From Bacteroidales bacterium UBA3844 (GTDB taxonomy: Bacteria > Bacteroidota > Bacteroidia > Bacteroidales > Paludibacteraceae): a stretch of 64,000 bases of DNA. The notes under the pieces were generated by a model. That model saw nothing but the letters and a program-made list of their open reading frames with translations, did no database searches and was not told where the DNA came from. Positions 53,719-61,358 of this stretch are shown here, piece after piece; within the stretch, counting starts at the first letter, position 1, and the number at the start of each line of letters is the position of its first letter. Made by a program: the position numbers and the translations under genes. The stretch covers positions 23,703 through 87,702 of the forward strand of contig DGHQ01000054.1 of assembly GCA_002392915.1 (NCBI GenBank). Direction: 5' to 3'.

Positions 53719-54707
53719 ACCATTTCAAGTCCACATCTGTTAATTAAATCCATTTTTTCTCTTTTGAAGTCGACGTGATATTTGCCCGTCAACTCATTCA
53801 TATTCATAATTAGTTTAGCAGCAAACTGTTTTGAGTTAGCACTTTGGGGATCAGTCATACGATGGTTGAGACCTTCAACTATCTTTTCCACTCGTCTCAT
53901 CACTGCTATTTGGTCGGCAGACATCACCGCGTCTGAAAACTTTTCAAATATGTAATCCACAGCCACGGACGACGGATGCGTCATATCTTCAGCATAGAAG
54001 CGATAGTCTCGCAAATCATCCATCATAATCTCGTAAGACGGGAAGTACACCACATTGCCCGCATATCGCTTAACAAGTGAATTGACTGCCAACCGCAACA
54101 TCGCCTTGCTAAGGCAATTCTCATCAAGGCCATCACGCAAATGTCTGATCGGACTCACCGTCAACACTATACAGACATTCGGATTAAGATTGATAATCCT
54201 ATCAATCAAGCTATTGTAGACGGAAATAATCTCATCAACAGTCACCAGCTCACGACTGAAAACATTCGCGTCTTCCTTATGGCAATTAGCCACAACAAAA
54301 TTTTTCTCTTTATGTCTGTAGACGAAAGCAGAGCCAAAAGTAAGGAGCAGAAAATCAGTCTTTCTCAAATATTCGTTTGCATCATGGAGAGCATTGTTAG
54401 CTATTTGAATTGTTTTCTGCAAATCCCCCGAAAAATCACTATGAAGGAGAAAGCTGCGCCATATTCCGTCGCAACAGAAAAAATCATCTTCTTTGAAGAA
54501 ATCCAAATCAAGAGATTTTTCAATCTGCATGGCTATCGACATTGGATTGAAAGCGATGCCAAGCGGATTCAGCAACACATCGTATTTGCGGTCAAGCAGA
54601 CGATTGCCCATCTCAGTGGAAAAGCAAGAACCGAGCGAGACAACCTTACTATCATAGGTCATCTTTTTTGCAAACGGCTTGATATTCACCAAAGTACGGA
54701 ATTCCAT
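53715..54707 (-). CDS. GSCFA-domain protein
   Basis: 330 residues from the ATG at 54707 (MEFRTLVNI); upstream starts would run into a terminator. The family-naming motif VSLGSCFSTEMG is at about 19-30, with LNPLGIAFNP, LLTFGSAFVYRHKE, TVSPIRHLRDGLDEN and a late DMTHPSSVAVDYIFEKF (His/Ser). The GSCFA fold resembles SGNH hydrolases, with Ser in the GSC motif and the terminal His as probable catalytic residues. Substrate unknown. First gene of a five-gene run down to the GT51 gene, suggesting an envelope role. Confidence 0.88.
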   Translation of the reverse strand: MEFRTLVNIKPFAKKMTYDSKVVSLGSCFSTEMGNRLLDRKYDVLLNPLGIAFNPMSIAMQIEKSLDLDFFKEDDFFCCDGIWRSFLLHSDFSGDLQKTIQIANNALHDANEYLRKTDFLLLTFGSAFVYRHKEKNFVVANCHKEDANVFSRELVTVDEIISVYNSLIDRIINLNPNVCIVLTVSPIRHLRDGLDENCLSKAMLRLAVNSLVKRYAGNVVYFPSYEIMMDDLRDYRFYAEDMTHPSSVAVDYIFEKFSDAVMSADQIAVMRRVEKIVEGLNHRMTDPQSANSKQFAAKLIMNMNELTGKYHVDFKREKMDLINRCGLEMV

Positions 54708-54720
54708 ATATGCAAAAAAT

Positions 54721-54745
54721 GCAGGGAGCAAAAGACACTCCCTGC
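54721..54745 (-). terminator. Terminator of the OmpA-like gene
   Basis: Minus strand GCAGGGAG (54745-54738) and CTCCCTGC (54728-54721): a perfect 8-bp stem followed by ATTTTTTG. It lies 25 nt after the OmpA-like stop and 14 nt before the GSCFA start, cutting the run there. Confidence 0.85.
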
Positions 54746-54769
54746 TTTTATAATTAGATAAATATTCTA

Positions 54770-55702
54770 CTATTCACCAGACAAAGCCTTCATCAACTCG
54801 TCCATATTCGGACTCAGGATGATCTCTGTACGACGGTTCTTCTGACGAGCCTCCTTAGTGTCGGCAGGGTCAAGAGGAACATACTCAGCACGACCGCTTG
54901 CTGTGATACGGGCAGGGTCGATATTCTTGTTGCCGATTAGAGCACGCACGATTGCAGTAGCACGCTTCACAGACAAATCCCAGTTGTCGAGCAAATATCC
55001 GTTTCCTGTGTATGGCACATTATCAGTGTGACCTTCGATCACAACGTGGATATCCTTATTCTCCACAAGGAAATCACCGATACTGTTCAACGCCTGAATA
55101 CCCTTAGAATCAACATCATAGCTACCAGACTTGAAAAGCAACTTCTCATCCATAGACACATAGACGCGACCATTCTTGTTTACGACAGACAAACCCTTGC
55201 CCTCGAAATTAGTCAACGCGTCGCTCACCTTTTTCTTCAAGTTCTTCATTAGAGAATCCTGACGGTTGACCATAGCAGTAAGTTTCTGCATCTCCTTCTC
55301 CTTAGCGGAAAGGCTATCCTCACGGGAAGCAAGTTTGTTCTGCATAGACTGGAGCTGGCTCAACAAAGCCTTAACCTCACTCTCGCTACGAGAATTCTTA
55401 AGCTGGTCAGCAAGTTTCTTGTTAAGATTTCTTAGGCTTTCAAGATCAGACTTGTTCTGCGACAAAAGCTTACCCTTAGCCAAAGTATCCTTAGCCAAAG
55501 CGTCGATTGCATCCTGCAAATACTTTTTATTGGATTCAAGGTCAGCAATAGTCTGCTTGTTTTCAGCCATTGTTTTCACGCCGGCCTGTTTAGCCTTATA
55601 ACAATCATCAAGTTCCTCGCTTAATTCAACGAATTTCTTTTTTGGCACACAAGAGCAAAAAAGAGATGCGGATAGGAAAAAATACAAAATCTTTCTCATC
55701 AT
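54770..55702 (-). CDS. OmpA-family lipoprotein with coiled coil
   Basis: 310 residues from an ATG at 55702 (MMRKILYFFLSASLFCSC). The lipobox (LFCSC) indicates a lipid anchor at Cys18 or nearby. A long coiled coil follows (about 25-160, LSQNKSDLESLRNLNKKLADQ), then the OmpA peptidoglycan-binding domain (about 175-300) with LLFKSGSYDVDSKGIQALNSIG, EGHTDNVPYTG, NWDLSVKRATAIVRAL and RKNRRTEI-type end. Tethers the outer membrane to the cell wall. A TATTTTTG box at 55745-55738 (minus) is a likely -7, though the nearest TTTG is only 15 nt away. Confidence 0.92.
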   Translation of the reverse strand: MMRKILYFFLSASLFCSCVPKKKFVELSEELDDCYKAKQAGVKTMAENKQTIADLESNKKYLQDAIDALAKDTLAKGKLLSQNKSDLESLRNLNKKLADQLKNSRSESEVKALLSQLQSMQNKLASREDSLSAKEKEMQKLTAMVNRQDSLMKNLKKKVSDALTNFEGKGLSVVNKNGRVYVSMDEKLLFKSGSYDVDSKGIQALNSIGDFLVENKDIHVVIEGHTDNVPYTGNGYLLDNWDLSVKRATAIVRALIGNKNIDPARITASGRAEYVPLDPADTKEARQKNRRTEIILSPNMDELMKALSGE

Positions 55703-55798
55703 TGAAAATTTTAAGTTCATCTAAATCTTTGTTGCTACAAAAATAAAAAATAGTAGCCAACAAATTGATATTTTTGAAGGAAATATATAGAAAAAATT

Positions 55799-57355
55799 TC
55801 AGACACTTTCATCTTCCACCATCCATCCTTCAATCGTTCTCTCCTCGCTTGAGAAATTCACTCCGATCTTAACAATAGGTCTGCCATCCGTACGGTATGG
55901 CTCGGCATAACCCTTTTCATTGATCTGGGCAAGAGCTTTCTCCGCACTCTCATCCACCTTGAATTCGATGATGAAAATCTGTTTGGGAGCAAATAGAATG
56001 CAGTCGAGGCAACCTTTCGACGTGTTGACCTCCGACTGAGTGTAGAAACCAAGCCAGCGGAAAAGCACGTAGATGACCGTCTGGAAATGTTTCTCATTCT
56101 TATTGTTCAGCACGTTTGGAATCTGCACAAAAAACTCCTTCAACAGTTCGAAAGCCTCATCGATTTTTCCTGCTTTGAGTGCGAAGTAGAATTTTTGCAT
56201 ATTCAATTTTCCATCTTTTGACGAGCATCCCACCCACGACGGCATCAACACTTCAAGCATAGATACACGAACTTCATTGTTAGGGTAAGATAAAGTATAG
56301 ACTTCCGACTCTCTGTCGTAATCCTTAATCGTAAGATATCCAGCTTGGAAAAGCAATGGATAGACGCTTCTGCTGTCTTCCTGCGACACATAGAAATCCG
56401 ACTCAAAGAGTTCAACACTCTCAAAATCAAGTATCTGAGCATTGTGTTTCTTCAAATGATCTATCACGTAGGAAGACGTTGCTGTCTCAAACCAGAAGTT
56501 TTTCAGCTCCTTCTTGCTGAATGCAGACAGGACACTTAGAGGATTGAAAACATCAGTCTTCTTTTTTGAAAAATGGTATCCGTCGTATTTCGTTTTCAGT
56601 TTCTGAACCATATCATCAAAAGAAATTTCCTCATTTCTCGCAAAAACCTCGATGTCTTCTCTGAAATTCTCCATCAATTCATCTTGAGTTATGCCACAGA
56701 TGTCGCAAAAAGCATCATCCATAGAGATGTTTTCCAGATTGTTGAGCGTGGAGAAGATGGAAACTTGAGAGAATCTAGAGATTCCTGTGATAAAGACAAA
56801 CTGCTCAAACTGCTCGTTCACCTTCACCTGCTGATACAGCTCCTGAAGAACCGGTTTTACATCTGCTAATTTTCCATCGTGAAGATGAGCCAACAGCGGA
56901 GAATCATATTCGTCGATCAAGACAACGGCTTTGCGACCAGTCTGACTGCAAACAGAACGGATAAGTTTCTTAAACCTCAAACCGTTTTCTTTATCTTCGC
57001 AACTTATACCATACAGATCTTCATATATTTTCAGAGTGCTAGCAATGGAAGCCTTTATGCCGTCCACATCCATATCCTTACACTCGCTCATATCAAATCT
57101 GAAGACGGGATATTTGATCCAGTCTTTCTCCAAACGGCTTATTTTCAGATCCTTGAACAGTTCTCTGTTTCCCTCGAAATATTGCTGGAGTGTGTTGACA
57201 AGCAAAGACTTGCCGAAACGGCGAGGACGTGAAAGGAACACAAATGTACGATTTTTTATCATCTCATACATTCGTTCCGTCTTGTCGACGTATGCATAAC
57301 CATCCTCAATGATGGCCTTGAAATCCTGTCGTCCTATCGGATATGGCTTTATCAT
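55799..57355 (-). CDS. AAA-ATPase-like/PD-(D/E)XK nuclease-domain protein (DUF1703 group)
   Basis: 518 residues. N-terminal AAA-type module with Walker A-like SRPRRFGKSLL (42-52) and Walker B-like VVLIDEYDSPLL. It is followed by an all-helical region and a C-terminal PD-(D/E)XK nuclease fold with SKGCLDCILFAPKQIFIIEFKVD, where the D...EFK spacing is the nuclease motif. The protein belongs to a family often expanded within Bacteroidota and Bacteroides genomes (recalled); this copy has no visible damage. The biological role, including anti-phage or transposon-linked, is unknown. Single gene upstream of which a family B repeat lies. Confidence 0.88.
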   Translation of the reverse strand: MIKPYPIGRQDFKAIIEDGYAYVDKTERMYEMIKNRTFVFLSRPRRFGKSLLVNTLQQYFEGNRELFKDLKISRLEKDWIKYPVFRFDMSECKDMDVDGIKASIASTLKIYEDLYGISCEDKENGLRFKKLIRSVCSQTGRKAVVLIDEYDSPLLAHLHDGKLADVKPVLQELYQQVKVNEQFEQFVFITGISRFSQVSIFSTLNNLENISMDDAFCDICGITQDELMENFREDIEVFARNEEISFDDMVQKLKTKYDGYHFSKKKTDVFNPLSVLSAFSKKELKNFWFETATSSYVIDHLKKHNAQILDFESVELFESDFYVSQEDSRSVYPLLFQAGYLTIKDYDRESEVYTLSYPNNEVRVSMLEVLMPSWVGCSSKDGKLNMQKFYFALKAGKIDEAFELLKEFFVQIPNVLNNKNEKHFQTVIYVLFRWLGFYTQSEVNTSKGCLDCILFAPKQIFIIEFKVDESAEKALAQINEKGYAEPYRTDGRPIVKIGVNFSSEERTIEGWMVEDESV

Positions 57356-57380
57356 AATGCTCTCTTATTCAATTTACTCT

Positions 57381-57388
57381 GCAAATAT
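57381..57388 (-). promoter_or_regulatory. -7 promoter box of the AAA gene
   Basis: TATATTTG on the minus strand, exact TAnnTTTG, followed by CAG, in the same immediate context as the box at 36381. Confidence 0.6.
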
Positions 57389-57428
57389 AATGATTTTCGA
57401 TTGATTATGAATTGTGAATCCGTTTAAT

Positions 57429-57605
57429 CCCCGATTCCGACACCAACTTCGTTGGAATCGGCTAGTGTTGACTTCGTCAATACAGGTTCTACGAACCTGA
57501 CGACACACGCGGGATCATTTCTCCAATGGTCGAAGACACTTTATCGCTTGCGATGGTAGTCGATTTCCAAATGGTTGAGGCCGACGGAGCAAAATCATTT
57601 TCTAG
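57429..57605 (+). repeat. Family B hairpin-array repeat, copy 3
   Basis: Holds CCAAC-TTC-GTTGG (57443-57455), TTGAC-TTC-GTCAA (57468-57480), CAGGTTC-TAC-GAACCTG (57483-57499) and TCGCTTGCGA (57544-57553). The third arm is decayed (GGTCGAAGAC near 57528-57537). The outer stem survives with wobble pairs: TCGGCTAGTGT (57458-57468) with ATGGTAGTCGA (57553-57563), one mismatch. The large hairpin is decayed. It occupies most of the 324-nt gap between the AAA gene start and the NAD synthetase gene end. Confidence 0.85.
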
Positions 57606-57630
57606 GGTCGAAATTCATTGATTTTCAGCA

Positions 57631-57656
57631 AAGGGCAGGTTTTGCAACCCACCCTT
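57631..57656 (-). terminator. Hairpin after the NAD synthetase-nicotinamidase gene
   Basis: AAGGGCAGGTT and AACCCACCCTT pair at 9 of 11 positions with a 4-nt loop, 24 nt after the stop. A weak terminator or a member of the short GGG...CCC palindromes. Confidence 0.5.
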
Positions 57657-57679
57657 TATCATTCACCATTTAGGAATCA

Positions 57680-58930
57680 TCATTCCACTTTTACATTCAA
57701 GCCTTCCCAATCAATTTTAGCGTTCTCATCGATTGCGACGGTGCCTGCCTTCTTCACCACAATCTTTGTGTTCGGATGTGTTTTGGCCGTCTCTTTAGCG
57801 CAACTCTGCACGCAATAGTCGAAGCACAGACCGACAAGATGAAGCTCTTTCACATTGTCGACGTTTGGCAACACATCTATTCCATACTCCTCCACATTAG
57901 GATCACATCCTTTGTTCAGCGTGACACTTGGAATCTGAATAGCCAACAGATCAGGGTCTATATCAGCTCCTTTCTGCCCGGCGACGCAATGGCTTGGCCA
58001 CATTCCTCCTTGATCCTTGAAACTGCAGTGGTTTGTAGGATGCCAATCTTTAGTGTAGACGATGCTGTCGTATTTTTCTTTCTTCATCAAATCAATGATC
58101 GCTGCTTTGGCTTTTTTCCACTTCTCCATTCCCACTCCCATACTGCCATCGATGAAATCTTTCTGCGCGTCGACGATAGCCAACACCTTCTGGTCTGGCA
58201 CAAAGCAAGGCAGGTTGAGCAGTTTGCACTTCCAGCTCATACCGTTGATCTTCTTCTGGATTTTCTGAGCTGTCTCAGGATTCACGTCGTCGAAGAATCC
58301 TCTTGCCACCTTCTCCACTTCAGCATAGGTGAAACCAAGATTATCTTCGTCAGTCTTGCCACACATACCGTCGCTCGGAGCCTTCTTTACCAAATCCTCT
58401 GGCAAGCCCAATTCGATTCCCAATCTTACCACGTCGCTTACGTATAGATTAGCCAACGGAGCAAAATCACCGGCACCGTCGCCCCAGATAGTGAAATATC
58501 CCATCAGACGCTCACTCTTATTGCCATTATTGCTGATTCTGCAGTTACCGATAATAGCCGCAACACCGTATAGAGTAGCCATTCTCAATCGAGAAGGAGT
58601 GTTGGTTTTAAACTGTGGAGTTGCCTCACCAGCTGTCTTAGCCGTGATCTCCTGAGTAAGAGCGTCGTATGCACCTTTGATATTCACCTCGTAGTTTTTG
58701 ATACCCAAAAACTCACACACTCTCTTTGAATCATTGATGTCAGTCTGAACACCGTTAGGCATCATCACACCCACAACACGATCCTTGCCCAAAGCAGCCA
58801 CACAAGCAGCAGCCACCACCGTACTATCCTTTCCCCCACTGATACCTATAAGTGCTTTTGTATTCTCGTCACCATTTTTTGCGAAGTAGTCCTTAATCCA
58901 GGCCACCATCTGATCTTTAAGTGTTCTCAT
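57680..58930 (-). CDS. Fused NAD synthetase and nicotinamidase
   Basis: 416 residues in one open frame. Residues 1 to about 245 are an ammonia-dependent NAD synthetase: ATP pyrophosphatase loop GISGGKDST (29-37), QTDINDSK, and TDEDNLGFTY. Residues about 248 to 416 are a nicotinamidase of the isochorismatase fold: catalytic Asp254 (AIVDAQKDF), metal ligands D295, H297 and H301 (KDWHPTNH), Lys340 and nucleophile Cys373 (FDYCV). The enzyme would deamidate nicotinamide to nicotinate and perform the final amidation of NaAD to NAD, the first and last steps of one salvage route. No glutaminase domain is present, so ammonia is the amide donor, conceivably the ammonia released by the second domain. 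Follows pncB and a NUDIX gene. Confidence 0.93.
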   Translation of the reverse strand: MRTLKDQMVAWIKDYFAKNGDENTKALIGISGGKDSTVVAAACVAALGKDRVVGVMMPNGVQTDINDSKRVCEFLGIKNYEVNIKGAYDALTQEITAKTAGEATPQFKTNTPSRLRMATLYGVAAIIGNCRISNNGNKSERLMGYFTIWGDGAGDFAPLANLYVSDVVRLGIELGLPEDLVKKAPSDGMCGKTDEDNLGFTYAEVEKVARGFFDDVNPETAQKIQKKINGMSWKCKLLNLPCFVPDQKVLAIVDAQKDFIDGSMGVGMEKWKKAKAAIIDLMKKEKYDSIVYTKDWHPTNHCSFKDQGGMWPSHCVAGQKGADIDPDLLAIQIPSVTLNKGCDPNVEEYGIDVLPNVDNVKELHLVGLCFDYCVQSCAKETAKTHPNTKIVVKKAGTVAIDENAKIDWEGLNVKVE

Positions 58931-58998
58931 AATCTTTTCCTCCTATATTTACCGGTTCTATTAGAACACAGTCATTCTTAACTTTTAACTCTTAATTC

Positions 58999-59538
58999 TT
59001 AATTTTTCTTTTCAAACATCTCCCACGCGAGTCGCATCATCAGACCATAATCCTCCTGTCCGACTATTCCAGCCATCTCACTTCTCTTGACAATCACCGT
59101 CTCAAGAAACTCATCGTCATCAGGATTATTCTCACTATAACCGTCCACCACCACATAGTAGCAAGTCATTCGATTCTCCATGAAAGCAGGGTTCGGGCTG
59201 CCCGTATAGAGTTGCTCCAGTTTGATGATATTCTCTTTTTTTATTCCAAGTTCCTCGTCCAATTCACGGTAAAGAGCATCAATAGCCTTTTCTCCAGCGT
59301 CCACCATTCCAGAAGGAAATTCCGTGATCTCCCTGTTGATGCCATGACGGAACTGTTTGACCATCATGAAATTATCAGAATCAGCTCCAAGTCGGACGAC
59401 AGCACACACCCAATCAGGAGCCTGCATAGATATATATTTGCGTTCCACACCCTTCGGATCGATTTTCTTCGTTGTCACAAAGCTTCCGATCGGTGTTTTC
59501 ATCACAACCTCTCTCTCCTTTATCTGCCAATTGTTCAT
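58999..59538 (-). CDS. NUDIX hydrolase, ADP-ribose pyrophosphatase type
   Basis: 179 residues from the ATG at 59538 (MNNWQIKEREVV). The Nudix box GX5EX7REUXEEXGU is intact at about 77-99 (G..E..RELDEELGI). QAPDWVCAVV and FRHGINREITEFPSG before it, and LYTGSPNPAFMENRMTCYYV after it, match ADP-ribose pyrophosphatases. ADP-ribose arises when NAD is broken down, so the setting between pncB and the NAD synthetase fits. It lacks the winged-helix domain of the regulator NrtR. Gap of 25 nt to pncB. Confidence 0.92.
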   Translation of the reverse strand: MNNWQIKEREVVMKTPIGSFVTTKKIDPKGVERKYISMQAPDWVCAVVRLGADSDNFMMVKQFRHGINREITEFPSGMVDAGEKAIDALYRELDEELGIKKENIIKLEQLYTGSPNPAFMENRMTCYYVVVDGYSENNPDDDEFLETVIVKRSEMAGIVGQEDYGLMMRLAWEMFEKKN

Positions 59539-59563
59539 ACCATTCAAATTAATTGGTTTTCAA

Positions 59564-60811
59564 TCACATTTCAGCGTGGTTCATTCTCCAGTCGATGGCT
59601 CTTTGCAAGTAGTCGACATAGTCTGGATTCTTGCACATACCCTTACCAGGAGTGTCAGAAATCTTTGCGACGTCGCCACCATTACAAAGCGTCGTCTTCA
59701 TCACGATATTAAGCGGTGGCACATCAGTGTCGTTGGCGATGAACGTACCGATACCGAATGCCGTCTTCGCTCTTCCCTCGAAATATTTCTTCAGCTTAGT
59801 GGCTTTCTCGAAATTCAAGCTGTCGCTGAAGAGAAGAGTCTTCGTCTTCGGGTCGATGCCAAGTTTCTTGTAGTGAGCGATTATCTTATCACCCCACTCG
59901 AACGGATCACCAGAATCGTGACGCACACCGCTGAACACAGTAGCGAACTCCTCGTCGAAATCACGAAGGAAGCAATCAGTAGTGATCGCATCTGTTAGAG
60001 CCGTACCGTTCTGCACCTTATACTCATTCACCCAAGCACGTAGAGAATAAAGATTAGAGTAGGCAGGATTGATTGATCTATTACCTTGTCCGACGCACAT
60101 GATCCATTCGTGAGCCATAGTACCAACAGGGATAAGATTATATTTGCGAGCGAGGAAGACGTTGCTTGTACCAACGAAGACAGACTTATTGTTCATCTTT
60201 GCGTTTTTCAAAGCCATCACCGCCATCTCTTGACATTCAGCAGACAATCTGCGGCGTAGACCAAATTCAGAGAACGCGCCAAGCTCATAGATATCCTGCT
60301 CCAAAAGATTCACTTTCTCATCCAGTTTGCGACGGAATTGTTTCTTCAACTCATCATAGTCGTAAGCCATACGGAAATATACCTCGTTGACGATAGCCAA
60401 AGTAGGGATTTCATACATGCTTGTGTTCAACCATGTTCCTGTCGCCTCGATATTCAAGCCGCATTCAGCATTGTCGTCGATATGGAAATCCTCGAATCTA
60501 GGACGCCAGATACGAAGGAAATCAATATAAGAACCCTTAATCCATCCCTTCTTGACGATGTTTCCATTCTCGTCTTTTCTAGCTCCGATATTTCTCAGAT
60601 AGCTCAACTCATCCTCCGTAAAAGTAAGTTTACAGTATTCCTGCAACTGACGTTTGATTTCCTCCACCATCTCAGGAGTGAATTTCACATCCTTGTTACG
60701 GCATTTGAAAGTCCAGGTTGTTTTATAACCGGGGAACTGGTGGAATATCGCCTGACCCATAGAAAACTTGTAAAGATCAGTCTCCAATAAAGATTTGATA
60801 ATCGTATTCAT
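59564..60811 (-). CDS. pncB: Nicotinate phosphoribosyltransferase
   Basis: 415 residues from the ATG at 60811 (MNTIIKSLLETDLYKFSMGQ), which aligns with the family start; a much longer upstream frame to 60940 is not supported. Joins nicotinate and PRPP to NaMN, the step after nicotinamidase. Visible motifs: TDLYKFSMGQAI, GTMAHEW (candidate phosphorylated His), FSGVRHDSGDPFEWG and VGTSNVFLARKYN. It is the first gene of an NAD salvage cluster with the NUDIX and fused NAD synthetase genes. The intervening NaMN adenylyltransferase gene is not in the cluster. Confidence 0.96.
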   Translation of the reverse strand: MNTIIKSLLETDLYKFSMGQAIFHQFPGYKTTWTFKCRNKDVKFTPEMVEEIKRQLQEYCKLTFTEDELSYLRNIGARKDENGNIVKKGWIKGSYIDFLRIWRPRFEDFHIDDNAECGLNIEATGTWLNTSMYEIPTLAIVNEVYFRMAYDYDELKKQFRRKLDEKVNLLEQDIYELGAFSEFGLRRRLSAECQEMAVMALKNAKMNNKSVFVGTSNVFLARKYNLIPVGTMAHEWIMCVGQGNRSINPAYSNLYSLRAWVNEYKVQNGTALTDAITTDCFLRDFDEEFATVFSGVRHDSGDPFEWGDKIIAHYKKLGIDPKTKTLLFSDSLNFEKATKLKKYFEGRAKTAFGIGTFIANDTDVPPLNIVMKTTLCNGGDVAKISDTPGKGMCKNPDYVDYLQRAIDWRMNHAEM

Positions 60812-61028
60812 AACTATATTGTTTTTGGTTCTGTTTTTGTTTTGTGTTAAAATTACACAAACGCTCAATAAATTCCAAATAAAATTAAATATTTTTTCGA
60901 GATAATTTAAGCTGCAAACATTCATTTTATTACAACACATTAAAAATCAATAAAATAATACATCTGATAAAATCATATATTTTTGGATGCTTTTTATATT
61001 TATGACTGATAAATAGGTAATTGTATGT

Positions 61029-61088
61029 GAGGATTGTTAAGGGCGGAACGCCCTAACCCCTCCTCACGTGCGAGCCGGAGGCGAGCAC
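61029..61088 (+). repeat. Family A structured repeat, copy 4 (full length)
   Basis: Best-formed copy. GGGCG, loop GAA, CGCCC (61041-61053), enclosed by GTGAGGA (61027-61033) with TCCTCAC (61061-61067). Then GTGC, GA, GCC, loop GGA, GGC, GA, GCAC (61068-61088). It faces copy 5 about 90 nt away. Confidence 0.88.
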
Positions 61089-61178
61089 ATATAGATAGAT
61101 GGCGTTGTAAAAGAATGTCTTTTTTATAAGGAAAAGAGATTGAAATCAATCTCTATAGGGAATAATATCTTTTATTGA

Positions 61179-61242
61179 CCGCTCGTTCTTACGGACTCGC
61201 GGGGACTGTGGAAGTTAGGACGTTCCGTCCTTAACAATCCTC
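61179..61242 (-). repeat. Family A structured repeat, copy 5 (full length, inverted)
   Basis: Read on the minus strand: GAGGATTGTTAA, GGACG, loop GAA, CGTCC (61230-61218, a compensatory G-C to A-T change relative to copy 4), then CCGC, GA, GTCC, loop GTAA, GAAC, GA, GCGG (61202-61179, one mismatch). Inverted relative to copy 4, so the pair could also form one long hairpin. Confidence 0.85.
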
Positions 61243-61358
61243 GTAAGAATAAGCCATAAACCAGAACAGAGTCTTAAATTTATACTGCATTACTTGACAT
61301 TAATGGAAAAAAACATTATATTTGTTAAAGAAGGTTTCGAACATTAATTTTTTGAATC

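Larger units (their letters stand above)
60812..61358. other. 547-nt intergenic region between divergent pncB and MgtC-like genes
   Basis: No gene seen. On the pncB side the minus strand carries TTTG, 20 nt, TAATTTTA, a near-consensus promoter, which overlaps an imperfect palindrome TGTGTTAAAATTACACA (near 60845-60861) that could be an operator; the regulator is unknown. The middle holds two family A repeats in opposite orientation (61029-61088 and 61179-61242). A third stretch, GAGATTGAAATCAATCTC (61136-61153), is an 18-bp perfect palindrome between them. Confidence 0.6.

Noticed and set aside
60812..60940. N-terminal extension of pncB
   Set aside because: The first 43 codons are low-quality A+T-rich sequence overlapping the likely promoter; the ATG at 60811 aligns with the family start.
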